The notes: a model not told the origin generated them from the letters alone. A stretch of 64,000 bases of DNA from Sinorhizobium chiapasense (GCF_036488675.1 NZ_CP133150.1:124001-188000), one strand, 5' to 3'. Counted from the stretch's first letter, positions 8,311 through 16,855 are shown. Numbers and translations are program-made.

Positions 8311-9321
8311 ATGTTCAGGACCTTGCGCTTCGCAACCTATGCCAGCCTGCTGACGCTTGGTGGCCTCGCCTCGACCGCGTCCGCCGCCGAGTTGAAAGTC
8401 ATTGCGAGTTTTTCCATCATCGCGGATTTCGCGAAGAACGTTGGGGGTGATCGGGTCGATTTCTCGACGCTGGTGCCGGTCGACGGCGACGCGCATGTCT
8501 ACGAACCTCGACCGGCAGATGCCGCTTCGCTGGAGCAGGCGGATGTCATCCTTGTAAACGGCTTGGAGTTCGAAGGCTTCATGTCGCGGCTCATCGAGAC
8601 GAGCCGCACCAAGGCGCCCGCTGTCGAGGTGAGCAAGGGTATCGAGCCGCTGAAGTCTGCCGAAGAGCATCACCATCACGAGGGTGAGAAGGGGGCCGAG
8701 GGTGAGCACGATCATGACCATGAGGCCGTGGACAAGGCAGAGGGCGACACTGGACATGAACATGACAACGACGACCACCACCATCATGGCGAGTTCGACC
8801 CGCACGCCTGGCAATCGATCCACAACGCCGAGATCTATGTGAAGAACATCGCCGACGCTTTCTGCACGGCCGACAAGGCCGGCTGCGCGACTTATACGGC
8901 GAATGCAGAAGCCTATCTTGCGAAGCTTGACGAATTGCAGAGCGAGGTGAAGGCGGCAATCGCATCCATTCCGGAAGGCAAACGCACGATCATCACCTCC
9001 CACGATGCCTTCGGCTATTTCGAGCGTGAATACGGCCTGAAGTTTATCGCACCGGAGGGCGTTTCGACCGAAGCGGAAGCATCCGCCGCCGATGTTGCCA
9101 AGCTCGTCGATCAGGTGAAAGAGGACAAGGCGTCGGCAATCTTCGTCGAGAACATCACCAATCCGCGCCTCGTCGAGCAAATCGCCAGGGAGACCGGTCT
9201 CAAGATTGGCGGGACGCTCTACTCCGACGCGCTTTCCGGCCCGGACGGTCCGGCATCCACCTACATCGACATGTTCCGGCACAACGTGAACACGATGAAG
9301 ACCGCAATCCTCGGAAGCTGA
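8311..9321 (+). CDS. aztC: Zinc-binding periplasmic protein AztC
   Basis: 336 aa. ATG 8311 follows AAGGAG by seven bases. The N-terminus is a signal peptide ending STASAAE. Cluster A-I solute-binding fold: KVIASFSIIADFAKNVGGDRV, DAHVYEPRPAD (metal His), a long His/Asp/Glu loop at residues ~120-160 with runs HHHH and DHDH, DPHAWQS (metal His), TSHDAFGYFEREYGL and a final SGPDGPASTYIDM. The loop is typical of zinc-specific members and is where a chaperone such as AztD delivers metal. Third gene of aztABC. Confidence 0.92.
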   Translation: MFRTLRFATYASLLTLGGLASTASAAELKVIASFSIIADFAKNVGGDRVDFSTLVPVDGDAHVYEPRPADAASLEQADVILVNGLEFEGFMSRLIETSRTKAPAVEVSKGIEPLKSAEEHHHHEGEKGAEGEHDHDHEAVDKAEGDTGHEHDNDDHHHHGEFDPHAWQSIHNAEIYVKNIADAFCTADKAGCATYTANAEAYLAKLDELQSEVKAAIASIPEGKRTIITSHDAFGYFEREYGLKFIAPEGVSTEAEASAADVAKLVDQVKEDKASAIFVENITNPRLVEQIARETGLKIGGTLYSDALSGPDGPASTYIDMFRHNVNTMKTAILGS

Positions 9322-9332
9322 CTCCAGCCGAA

Positions 9333-9357
9333 CCTGCCCGGCCACGGGCCGGGCAGG
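9333..9357. terminator. GC-rich hairpin after aztC
   Basis: A perfect 10-base stem (CCTGCCCGGC / GCCGGGCAGG) with a five-base loop lies 11 bases after the aztC stop. It lacks a clear T-run, so it may be a weak terminator or an mRNA-stabilising hairpin separating aztC from the next GTPase gene. Confidence 0.5.
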
Positions 9358-9456
9358 CTCTGTTCCAAATCCTGCAAACGAAGCGGATGTGATCGAGACA
9401 TGATGGGTGGCCTGTTCAAGCGGCGCAAGGCGGTGCGTGGTATCGTGGAGGATGAC

Positions 9457-10527
9457 ATGAAGGGACTCTACGATCCCGTTCCCGTGACATTGCTGACGGG
9501 ATTTCTCGGCTCCGGCAAGACCACGCTGCTCAACGACGTGCTTGCCGATCCCCGGATGGCGGGGACAACCGTCATCGTCAACGAGTTCGGTTCGGTCGCT
9601 ATCGATCACAGCCTCGTGCGCACCGGATCCGAAACCTACTTCCAGACCACGACCGGCTGCATCTGCTGCACGGCGACCAGCGATATTCGCATCTCCCTCT
9701 ACGAAATGCATGAGGCACGGATGCGAGGGGAGGTTCCCTCGGTTTCGCGCGTGGTCATCGAGACCACCGGACTCGCGGATCCGGCTCCCATCATCAACAG
9801 CCTTATTCCGGGCGGCGCGCCGGCCATGGGATTGCGGGACCATGTCGTCGCGCGTCATTTCTATCTCGCTGGCGTCGTCACGGTGTTCGACGTAATGAAC
9901 GGTCGCGCAACCCTCGACAGTTTCCTCGAAGGCTGGAAGCAGCTTGCCTTTGCCGATCATGTCGTTCTGACGAAAACCGACCTTGCGGCTGGTCCGCATG
10001 ATTGGGCTGCGGAGCTGAACGAACTCAATCCGGCGGCTTGCTACCATGATCGCCATGAGACTGGATTTGACCTCCACGCTCTGTTCGGCGATCGCACCTA
10101 TTCCATTTCCGGCAAGGCCGAGGATGTACCGGGATGGCTCGCGATGGAGACGCTTACCCGACATCCGGCTCATGCGCATCACCCGAACCGGCATGGGGAC
10201 GAGATCGAGGCAATCAGCCTGGTGCACGACGTAGCCTTGTCGCCGCAGTCCGTCGAAACCTTTCTCCACATCGTCACCAGCAATATCGACTCTGGGCTCC
10301 TGCGGCTGAAGGGCCTGTTCGCCCTGACCGACGATCCGGATCGGCCGCTGATCGCCCATGCGGTCCAGAACCGGCTCTATCCGCCTCAGCGCCTCGAAAC
10401 ATGGCCGGACGACGACCGGCGCAGCCGCGTCGTTCTCATCGGCCAGGACATGCCGGAGAAGTCGATCCGCGACCTTTTCGCGGTGCTGGCGCCGCGTTCG
10501 GCAAAGAAGTCGCGGAGGTCGGCATGA
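9457..10527 (+). CDS. Second COG0523 metal GTPase
   Basis: 356 aa from ATG 9457, chosen because GGAGG lies five bases upstream; ATG 9400 would add 19 residues. Walker A GFLGSGKTT, GCICC metal motif (Cys68, Cys70, Cys71), [15 protein letters not shown] and a C-terminal CobW domain (LLRLKGLFAL, RVVLIGQDM). A His-rich run HPAHAHHPNRHGDE near residue 240 could buffer metal. It lies downstream of aztC and overlaps the following small gene by ATGA. It differs clearly from the GTPase at 5488-6477, so two subfamilies sit in one locus. Its metal could be zinc or cobalt, given the adjacent cobalamin system. Confidence 0.88.
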   Translation: MKGLYDPVPVTLLTGFLGSGKTTLLNDVLADPRMAGTTVIVNEFGSVAIDHSLVRTGSETYFQTTTGCICCTATSDIRISLYEMHEARMRGEVPSVSRVVIETTGLADPAPIINSLIPGGAPAMGLRDHVVARHFYLAGVVTVFDVMNGRATLDSFLEGWKQLAFADHVVLTKTDLAAGPHDWAAELNELNPAACYHDRHETGFDLHALFGDRTYSISGKAEDVPGWLAMETLTRHPAHAHHPNRHGDEIEAISLVHDVALSPQSVETFLHIVTSNIDSGLLRLKGLFALTDDPDRPLIAHAVQNRLYPPQRLETWPDDDRRSRVVLIGQDMPEKSIRDLFAVLAPRSAKKSRRSA

Positions 10528-10811
10528 ACGACGCTTTCGTCAATCCGCTGACGCGGGGCACCCCCGGCATTGTCGGCAAAACCCGGACGATCAAGGCCTG
10601 GGCACGCGAGGTGCTGAATCTGGCCGACGAGGCGGTCGTATCGGTGAATGAGCTTTCCTGCCATCTGCCGGGCTGCCCGCCGAAGGAAACGGTGATCCTG
10701 GTGATGCACCAGGCAGACACCATGCAGATCTCGATCCACAAGGCCATGAAGGACGTCGCGAAAGACGACATCGCGTATGCGTTCTCGGCTTCTGCAACGG
10801 GGCCGGTCTGA
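10524..10811 (+). CDS. Small conserved-looking protein coupled to COG0523 GTPase
   Basis: 95 aa. The ATG overlaps the GTPase stop and has GGAGG six bases upstream, so translation is coupled. The sequence (TRTIKAWAREVLNLADEAVV, then VNELSCHLPGCPPKETVILVM) has a Cys-x5-Cys pair in a compact alpha/beta-looking domain without signal peptide. I do not recognise a characterised family. Tight coupling to a metal GTPase suggests a partner or client in metal handling. Confidence 0.75.
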   Translation: MNDAFVNPLTRGTPGIVGKTRTIKAWAREVLNLADEAVVSVNELSCHLPGCPPKETVILVMHQADTMQISIHKAMKDVAKDDIAYAFSASATGPV

Positions 10812-10961
10812 AAATTCGACCGCGACATTGCGGAGAACATATCGGCGCGGGTGATCAGCCTTGAGGATAAGACGTTTGATGGGACCGTCGGTTGATCACG
10901 AGCGACGACAGGGCGTCGCAGTCTACTTGACGGAGCGAATGCCTCTCCGTTATCTGGATGG

Positions 10962-11166
10962 GACGGTTCCCCTACCCAGGAGGTGGAGGGGATTAATAGG
11001 GAACACGGTGCGGAAGACCCCAGGAGGGACCAAGACCGTGGCTGCCCCCGCAACTGTAAGCGGATTGCCGTCCATCCTAGTGGCGCCGACGCGCCATGCC
11101 ACTGTGCGAGCCGCACGGGAAGGCAGATGGACCGGCAGATATCCGCGAGCCAGGAGACCTGCCGTC
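10962..11166 (+). promoter_or_regulatory. Cobalamin (AdoCbl) riboswitch
   Basis: Conserved blocks occur in order: GGTTCCC pairing with TAGGGAAC, GCTGCCCCCGCAACTGTAAG, the CCACTG element with CGGGAAGGC, and the B12 box GCCAGGAGACCTGCC at 11149-11163. The closing P1 stem pairs GACGG (10962-10966) with CCGTC (11162-11166). The orientation leads into the FecCD/BtuFCD-type transporter operon at 11360, predicting repression when cobalamin is plentiful. A hairpin CGGGC-GGGGAT-GCCCG at 11186-11201, directly before an AGGAG, could be the expression platform. Confidence 0.95.
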
Positions 11167-11216
11167 AGATATCGATCCATCGTCACGGGCGGGGATGCCC
11201 GGAACAGGAGCCTTGA

Positions 11217-11300
11217 ATGAAGATCACAAGCGCCTCGCGGCGCAGACCGACGCCGCCTTTCCCGTATCCTGACGACTGTTCGATCTCGCGGACGGCCTGA
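11217..11300 (+). CDS. Possible 27-aa leader ORF after riboswitch
   Basis: The first start codon after the riboswitch (ATG 11217) has AGGAG six bases upstream and opens a 27-codon frame beginning MKITSASRRRPTPPFPYP and closing at TGA 11300, 59 bases before the binding-protein gene. The ribosome site sits next to the predicted expression hairpin, so this could be the unit whose translation the riboswitch controls, or a remnant. No family is recognised. Confidence 0.25.
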   Translation: MKITSASRRRPTPPFPYPDDCSISRTA

Positions 11301-11359
11301 CGCCTTCCGATCGTCACGCCGCCTTGCGCGGTTTTCCAATCCGTATTCGGGGATAGTAC

Positions 11360-12391
11360 ATGACATCTTTTCTCAAGCCGTCGTTGCGTGCGGTTTTCCT
11401 CTTCGCAGCGCTCGCGCCAGTTGCCCTCGCCGGTAAGGCGCAGGCAGCCGAGACCAACTATCCGCTGACGCTCGAAAACTGCGGCCGTAAGGTCACTTTC
11501 CAGAAGGCGCCGACAAAGACCGTCTCCATCGGCCAGAGCAGCACCGAAATCCTTTATCTGCTCGGCCTCGCCGACAGGGTCGTCGGCACCGCGCTCTGGG
11601 TCGGTCCAGTGCTGAGGGGCTACGAGGAGGTCAACGCCAAAATCGACCGGCTTGCCGACAACGACCCGAGCTTCGAGAGCGTGCTCGCCAAGAAGCCCGA
11701 CATCGTCGCCGTGCAGTTCCAGTGGCAGATCGGGCCGGAAGGCGTGGTCGCCAAACCGGAGCAGCTCGAGGAACTCGGCATCCCGGTCTACACCTCGCCG
11801 TCCGACTGCGTGGGCAAGGAAAACTCCGCCGCCAGCGACGGCGCGCGCCACCAGGGCTTCACGATGGACCGCGTCTACCAGGAGATCCGCGAACTGGCTC
11901 AGATCTACGATGTGCAGGATAAGGGCGACGAGGTCGTGGCGACCCTGAAGAAGCGTGAAGAAGCCGCCCGGGCGAAGGCTGCTTCCGCGAACGGCAAGCT
12001 CTCGGCCGTGTTCTGGTTTTCGAGCGCCGCCGATGCCGATCCTTACGTCGCCGGAAAGAATGGTGCGCCGGGCTACATCATGTCGGCGCTCGGCATCGAC
12101 AACATCATCAAGACGGACGACGAATGGCCGACGGTTGGTTGGGAAACCATCGCCAAGGCGGACCCGACGGTGATCGTCGCCGGGTCCATGGAGCGCCGTC
12201 GCTATCCGCTCGACAGTCTGGAAGCCAAACTCGAATTCCTGAAGGCCGATTCGGTCGCCAGCCTGATGTCGGCCGTCAAGAACGGCTATGTCTTCGACAT
12301 GGATGCGCAGGCGATGAACCCGACGATCCGCACGGTCGACGGCATCGAAGCGCTGGCTGACGCGATCGCCGAAGCCGGGCTCGCCAAGTGA
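11360..12391 (+). CDS. Cobalamin/corrinoid-type ABC substrate-binding protein
   Basis: 343 aa with a signal peptide (cleavage near QAAE, residue ~31). Cluster A-II (FecB/BtuF-like) fold: NCGRKVTFQKAPTKTVSIGQ, STEILYLLGLADRVVG, KKPDIVAVQF, and a C-terminal YVFDMDAQAMNPTIR. It follows a cobalamin riboswitch, so the ligand is most likely cobalamin or another corrinoid. A siderophore or cobalt chelate is less likely but possible for this fold. The downstream permease starts within its stop (GTGA). Confidence 0.82.
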   Translation: MTSFLKPSLRAVFLFAALAPVALAGKAQAAETNYPLTLENCGRKVTFQKAPTKTVSIGQSSTEILYLLGLADRVVGTALWVGPVLRGYEEVNAKIDRLADNDPSFESVLAKKPDIVAVQFQWQIGPEGVVAKPEQLEELGIPVYTSPSDCVGKENSAASDGARHQGFTMDRVYQEIRELAQIYDVQDKGDEVVATLKKREEAARAKAASANGKLSAVFWFSSAADADPYVAGKNGAPGYIMSALGIDNIIKTDDEWPTVGWETIAKADPTVIVAGSMERRRYPLDSLEAKLEFLKADSVASLMSAVKNGYVFDMDAQAMNPTIRTVDGIEALADAIAEAGLAK

Positions 12392-13416
12392 GCCGGACAT
12401 CGACATCGCTCGGACGGACGGGCGCGGCTTTTGCCGCGCTCGCCATTCTTCTGATCGCGCTCTGGATGGGAGCGGCCATCGGTGAGACGGCTATTCCGCT
12501 TAAGACCGTGGCGCAGACTGTTGCGAACAGGTTGTGGAATGCCGGCTATCCGCTCGAGCCGATCGACGAAGGCATCATCTGGAGCTATCGCCTCAGTCGC
12601 GCGGTCGTCGCCGCGTCTTGTGGGGCGGCGCTGGCGCTCTCCGGCGCCGTTCTGCAATCGCTGCTGCGCAATCCGTTGGCCGATCCATATATCCTAGGTA
12701 TCTCCGCCGGCGCCTCGACCGGTGCCGTCAGCGTCGCGATCCTCGGCGTCGGTGCCGGCATGCTCACCCTGCCGCTCGGCGCCTTCTTCGGTGCGATCGT
12801 CGCATTCGTGCTGGTCAGCGTGCTGGCGGTGAGGGCGGGGCGGGGCACGGCAGCGATCATCCTTGCTGGCGTCGCGGGGTCGCAGCTCTTCAACGCGCTC
12901 ACCTCCTTCATCGTCACCAAGGCCGCGACCGCGGAGCAGGCGCGCGGCATCATGTTCTGGCTGCTAGGAAATCTTTCAGGCGTACGTTGGCCGGACGCCT
13001 GGCTGGCCGTTCCGGCATCAGTCGTCGGCTTGGCAGTCTGCCTTTGGCATTCGCGGGCTCTCGACGCCTTTACCTTCGGTTCGGAGTCGGCCGCCTCGCT
13101 CGGTATTTTGGTTCGCCGCACCTACGTCGTGCTCGTCGGCGTTTCCGCCATGATGACCGCGGTGATGGTGTCCATCGTCGGCTCCATCGGCTTCGTCGGG
13201 CTCGTCATTCCCCATGCCGCCCGCATGCTGGTCGGCGTGCGCCACGGCGCGCTGCTTCCGGCCGCCGCTCTGATCGGGGCCGTCTTCATGATTGTGGCCG
13301 ACATTCTGTCGCGCACGCTAATCGCTGGCCAGGTGCTGCCAATCGGCGTCATCACAGCGCTCGTCGGGGCTCCGGCCTTCGCGCTCATTCTCGGACAAAG
13401 GAGGGCCCGCGGATGA
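12388..13416 (+). CDS. FecCD/BtuC-family ABC permease
   Basis: 342 aa from a GTG overlapping the previous stop. About ten hydrophobic segments and family signatures are seen: RLSRAVVAASCGAALALSGAVLQ, RNPLADPYILGISAGAS, GIMFWLLGNLSG, GSIGFVGLVIPHAARMLVG and LPIGVITALVGAP. It is the membrane channel of the riboswitch-controlled importer and pairs with the ATPase whose ATG overlaps its stop. Confidence 0.9.
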   Translation: MSRTSTSLGRTGAAFAALAILLIALWMGAAIGETAIPLKTVAQTVANRLWNAGYPLEPIDEGIIWSYRLSRAVVAASCGAALALSGAVLQSLLRNPLADPYILGISAGASTGAVSVAILGVGAGMLTLPLGAFFGAIVAFVLVSVLAVRAGRGTAAIILAGVAGSQLFNALTSFIVTKAATAEQARGIMFWLLGNLSGVRWPDAWLAVPASVVGLAVCLWHSRALDAFTFGSESAASLGILVRRTYVVLVGVSAMMTAVMVSIVGSIGFVGLVIPHAARMLVGVRHGALLPAAALIGAVFMIVADILSRTLIAGQVLPIGVITALVGAPAFALILGQRRARG

Positions 13417-14231
13417 CGCTTTCGGCCGATGATGTCTCATGGTCCGCCGGCGGAGCGGAGATCCTGAAAGGTGTTTCGCTGACTGTACAGCGGGGCGAAT
13501 TCCTCGGCATCATCGGCCCCAATGGATCTGGCAAAACGAGCCTCATGTCCCTGCTGGCCGCCATCCGCAGGCCAAAGTCTGGTGCGGTGCTTCTCGACGG
13601 GGCGCCGATCGGCAGCCTCGGCCGTCGTGCGATCGCGCAGCGTCTGGCCCTTGTCGAGCAACAGGCCGAGACGGGCGAACGGATCACCGCGCGCCAGGCA
13701 GTCGAGCTCGGCCGAACACCCTATCTCGGCGCATTGTCTCCGTCGTCGCCAGACGACGACCGGATCGTCGAGGCGGCGCTTCAAAATGTCGACATGGCCC
13801 ATCTGGCGGGACGGCTCTGGCATACGCTTTCCGGCGGAGAGCGTCAGCGCCTGCATATCGCACGAGCATTTGCACAGGAGCCGGAAATCCTGCTGCTTGA
13901 CGAGCCGACCAACCATCTCGACATCGGTCATCAGATAAGCCTCCTTGACTTGGTCCATCGCCAGGCGTTGACGGTCGTGGCGGCGCTTCACGATCTCAAC
14001 CACGCTGCCATGTTCTGCGACCGGATCGCGGTGATGCAGGCCGGTCGGCTCGTTGCGCTCGGTCGGCCGCAAGACGTCCTTACCGAAGACCGCATCCGCG
14101 AGGTCTTCGGCGTTGACGTCGAGATCGAGCAGGATGGCGAGGGCATCTGCCACATCCGCTTCCTGACAAGACGTTCGCCGGCGCGGATCAAGGCCGTGCG
14201 GCTCGAAGACCTTTCAGCCATGGGAGCCTGA
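13413..14231 (+). CDS. BtuD/FecE-type ABC ATPase
   Basis: 272 aa. ATG 13413 follows a purine-rich AAGGAGG. Walker A GPNGSGKTS, signature LSGGERQRLHIARA, Walker B ILLLDEPTNHLDI and switch LHDLNHA match importers of cobalamin and iron chelates. It energises the permease at 12388-13416. Its stop overlaps the ATG of the following methyltransferase relic (TGATG), so four genes formed one operon under the cobalamin riboswitch. Confidence 0.9.
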   Translation: MTLSADDVSWSAGGAEILKGVSLTVQRGEFLGIIGPNGSGKTSLMSLLAAIRRPKSGAVLLDGAPIGSLGRRAIAQRLALVEQQAETGERITARQAVELGRTPYLGALSPSSPDDDRIVEAALQNVDMAHLAGRLWHTLSGGERQRLHIARAFAQEPEILLLDEPTNHLDIGHQISLLDLVHRQALTVVAALHDLNHAAMFCDRIAVMQAGRLVALGRPQDVLTEDRIREVFGVDVEIEQDGEGICHIRFLTRRSPARIKAVRLEDLSAMGA

Positions 14232-15039
14232 TGGACATGCGCAACCATGACCTCAAGGAAGACATCCGGGCATACTGGTCGAAGCGCTCGGCGACCTTCA
14301 CTGGCTTTCGGCCATCGCATCGCGCCGGGGCCGGAGCTCGAAGCCTGGGCCACAGCGGTGCGCGACGCAATCGGCCCGGAACCGAAGAGGGTCCTGGAGC
14401 TCGCCTGCGGCACCGGCGAGGTGACGAACGTGCTGCTCTCGCTGGGCCACGACGTGACGGCGCTCGACTTTTCGGAAGCCATGCTTGGGGTCGCCCGTGC
14501 CAAGCATGCCGGCAACCGGTGTGTGCGCTTCATCCTCGCCGATGCCGAGCGCACCATGGAGCCGGACGAGACCTATGACGCTGTGATCTGCCGGCATCTG
14601 GTCTGGACGCTGACGGAGCCGGAACAGGCGCTTGCTGACTGGTTCCGAGTGATAAAACCCGGTGGGAAGCTGCTGGTCTTCGATGGCGACTGGACGAAGC
14701 CGACGCACGTGGGGCGACTTGCGAGTTTCGCCGTCCGCTGCATAGCCGTTCATCGGACACGACCCCTTTTACGACGGCGCCATGAGTGAGAAACATGCCA
14801 ACATCATGACGCGGCTGCCCTTCAGCGAGGGACTGACCGCTGCGCGTCTCGGGCCGCTGGTGGAAGCCGCGGGCTTTAACGATATCCACTTTCCCTCACA
14901 TCGGCAGATCGCCGTCGCCCGACGAAAGACCGCCGACCTCAGGAACAGGCTCCGGACACGATTCTATCGCCGCTTCACCCTCGTCGCGTCGCGTCCTGTC
15001 GACGCGACAGGCTGGCAGGCCGAATTCCGCCAATCTTGA
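14231..15039 (+). pseudogene. Class I SAM methyltransferase, two frameshifts
   Basis: Three consecutive reading frames together give one methyltransferase: MDMRNHDLKEDIRAYWSKRS in the first, then LAFGHRIAPG with motif I VLELACGTGEVT, TALDFSEAML and DAVICRHLVWTL in the second, and DPFYDGAMSEKHANIMTRLPF to the C-terminus in the third. Slips are near 14300 and 14750. It was translationally coupled to the corrinoid ATPase gene, so a role with the imported cofactor or metal chelate is likely but now lost. The 3' end runs into a permease fragment. Confidence 0.82.
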
Positions 15040-15073
15040 GACGCAACATCGCACAGGCCGAGGGCAACGCGAG
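15027..15073 (-). repeat. Short third fragment of the ABC permease gene
   Basis: CGCCAATCTTGAGACGCAAC and the following ~25 bases match the interior of the permease at about 3328-3374, with about six mismatches. The match is closer to that copy than to the adjacent full copy at 15102. It lies directly after the methyltransferase relic and marks a recombination scar. Confidence 0.65.
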
Positions 15074-15101
15074 GGGTCGCGGAGGCATTCCGCTTTTTGC
15101 C

Positions 15102-15917
15102 CTATTTCACGGCGCCATGCGCAAGCCCGCTGACCAGGTAGCGCTGCATGAAGAGCGCGATCAGGTAGACCGGGGCGATGCCCGCCAAGGAGGCCGCCGC
15201 CATCTGGCCGAAATTCACCAGCCTGTCACCCTGGAAAAGCGAAATCCCGACCGGCAATGTCCTCGTGGCATCAGAGAAGGTGAAGGCGGAGGCGAAGAGG
15301 AGTTCGTTGTAAGACAGCACCGTGACGATGATGAAGGTCGCCACGATCCCGGGCGCAATGATCGGCACGACGATCTGCAGAAGCGTGCGAAGCGGTCCGG
15401 CGCCGTCCATCGCAGCCGCCTCTTCGATCTCGACCGGTATCCGGCGCAGGAACGGCGTCAGCAGCCAGAAGGCGACTGGCACGTTGGCGAAGCCGTAGAT
15501 GAGGACCAGCCCCGCGCGCGTGTCGAGCAGCCCGGTCGCCTTCAGCAGGAAGAAGAGCGGGATGAGCGCCACGATCGGCGGTGCCATGTAGCTCGATAGC
15601 GTCACATCCGAGAGCCATTTGCCGCCGATCTTGAGCCGCAGGACCGCATAGGCCGAGGGCAGCCCCAACACGATCGTGAGCAGTCCCGCAAGTAGCGACA
15701 CGACCACCGAGTTCAGGATGAAGCCGACGACATTGGCCGCTTCGAAGGCTGTCGGCCAGTTGGCCAATGTCGGCGCCGTTGGAAAGAAATGGCCGTCCAG
15801 CACATCGTCCTTCGTTTTCAGGGATACGGCGACGAGATAAAGGATGGGCAGGGCGAAGAAGCCGACGATCGGCGCCGTCGCCAGGCCCAGCCAGAGATGT
15901 CGTCCGGCAAGCCTCAT
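15102..15917 (-). CDS. ABC sugar-type permease (UgpE/MalG-like)
   Basis: 271 aa, MalG-type inner-membrane permease with the EAA loop EIEEAAAMDGAGPLRTLLQI and six predicted membrane segments. ATG 15917 overlaps the stop of the upstream permease (ATGA). It works with that permease and the binding protein at 17166. Together with the last ~50 codons of the upstream gene it forms a direct repeat of the 2813-3783 segment, about 90% identical in protein. No ATPase gene follows. Confidence 0.88.
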   Translation of the reverse strand: MRLAGRHLWLGLATAPIVGFFALPILYLVAVSLKTKDDVLDGHFFPTAPTLANWPTAFEAANVVGFILNSVVVSLLAGLLTIVLGLPSAYAVLRLKIGGKWLSDVTLSSYMAPPIVALIPLFFLLKATGLLDTRAGLVLIYGFANVPVAFWLLTPFLRRIPVEIEEAAAMDGAGPLRTLLQIVVPIIAPGIVATFIIVTVLSYNELLFASAFTFSDATRTLPVGISLFQGDRLVNFGQMAAASLAGIAPVYLIALFMQRYLVSGLAHGAVK

Positions 15918-16072
15918 ATCTCTCGCCTCTCGAAACGCTGATGGAGGCGGACGACCGGGAGCGTCGCCAACCCGATGACCAGACCGTAGACGATCGTCTC
16001 GGCCGCCGCACGGCCGACATCGAACTGCTCGATTGCCCGCCGGTAGATCGAAAATCCGGCCGATGTCGTCGC
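15102..16072 (-). repeat. Right copy of ~0.97 kb direct repeat (left copy 2813-3783)
   Basis: The sequence covering the whole downstream permease and the 3' end of the upstream one recurs at 2813-3783 in the same orientation, with clear divergence and single-base indels. The pair flanks the zinc/cobalamin block of about 11.3 kb. Confidence 0.8.
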
Positions 16073-16855
16073 GAAGCCCGGCCCGCCGAAGGTGAGGATG
16101 TAGACGAGGTCGAAGAGCTTGAACGACAGGATGAGCTTCAGCAGATAGATCGACGAGAGTGGCGCGGCGACGAGTGGAAGCGTGATGTGCCAGAAGCGCT
16201 GCCAGCTATTCGCGCCGTCGACCAACGCCGCCTCGTGAACCCCGTCCGGGATTGTCGAAAGTGCGGCAAAGCAGAGAATGACGATGAAGGGCGTCCACTG
16301 CCAGAGATCGGCGACGGCGATCGCCAGCCAGGCCAGTATCGGATCGCCGAGAAAGGAGATCGGCTGGGAAATAAGCCCATAACTGATCAGAGTGCCATTC
16401 AAGAGCCCACCGGCCGGCGCGAGGATGAGCTTCCAGGCGACGCCTACCATGACCGGCGGCGTCATTAGTGGAAGAAGCACGACGCTCGTCAGGAAGCGGC
16501 CCGCCTTCAGAAGAGAGGTGAAGAGAAGCGCGATCAGGAACCCGAGCGCGAGCTGCAGCAGTGATGTCGAAAGTGCATAGGCAATGCTCTTTCCGATCGC
16601 TGAAAGAAAGACTGGATCCTGCAGGGTCGTTGCGAAATGCTTGATGCCGACAAAGCCGCGGAATGGTTTTCCGAGCGTGCTTTTGCTCACGGCGAGCGCC
16701 AACAGGAAGACGGTCGGATAAAGTGTCGTGACGGCCAACGCGAGAAGGACCGGAGCGATCCACAAAGCTCGGCCGAAGCGCTGCAAGAGTACGGCAGAGC
16801 GTGGGGAATGGCGGCTTTCGCCGATCCGCGGGAGGTCGACGGTGAAGGCGGTCAT
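15914..16855 (-). CDS. ABC sugar-type permease (UgpA/MalF-like)
   Basis: 313 aa with six predicted membrane segments and an EAA loop (VHEAALVDGANSWQRFWHITLP). It is the MalF-type half of an importer whose partner is at 15102 and whose periplasmic protein is at 17166. Its ATG is embedded in the stop of a preceding 82-codon frame. The position within the sulfur region, next to flavin monooxygenases, suggests an organosulfur or sulfate-ester substrate rather than a sugar; this is inference. Confidence 0.9.
   Translation of the reverse strand: MTAFTVDLPRIGESRHSPRSAVLLQRFGRALWIAPVLLALAVTTLYPTVFLLALAVSKSTLGKPFRGFVGIKHFATTLQDPVFLSAIGKSIAYALSTSLLQLALGFLIALLFTSLLKAGRFLTSVVLLPLMTPPVMVGVAWKLILAPAGGLLNGTLISYGLISQPISFLGDPILAWLAIAVADLWQWTPFIVILCFAALSTIPDGVHEAALVDGANSWQRFWHITLPLVAAPLSSIYLLKLILSFKLFDLVYILTFGGPGFATTSAGFSIYRRAIEQFDVGRAAAETIVYGLVIGLATLPVVRLHQRFERREI

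Noticed and set aside
6629..9321. Naming the zinc importer znuABC
   Set aside because: The presence of AztD and the gene arrangement fit the Azt system better, although the permease and binding protein are ZnuB/ZnuA relatives.
8197..10359. A 720-codon minus-strand frame opposite aztC and the second GTPase
   Set aside because: It is antisense to two clear genes and its translation has no family features; a GC-bias shadow.
11321..11340. Intrinsic terminator before the corrinoid-binding protein gene
   Set aside because: CCGC-CTTGC-GCGG followed by TTTT has only a four-base stem; too weak to call.
12534..14231. A 565-codon frame overlapping the FecCD permease and its ATPase
   Set aside because: Only its C-terminal half, from ATG 13413, is the ATPase; the first half is an out-of-frame reading of the permease.
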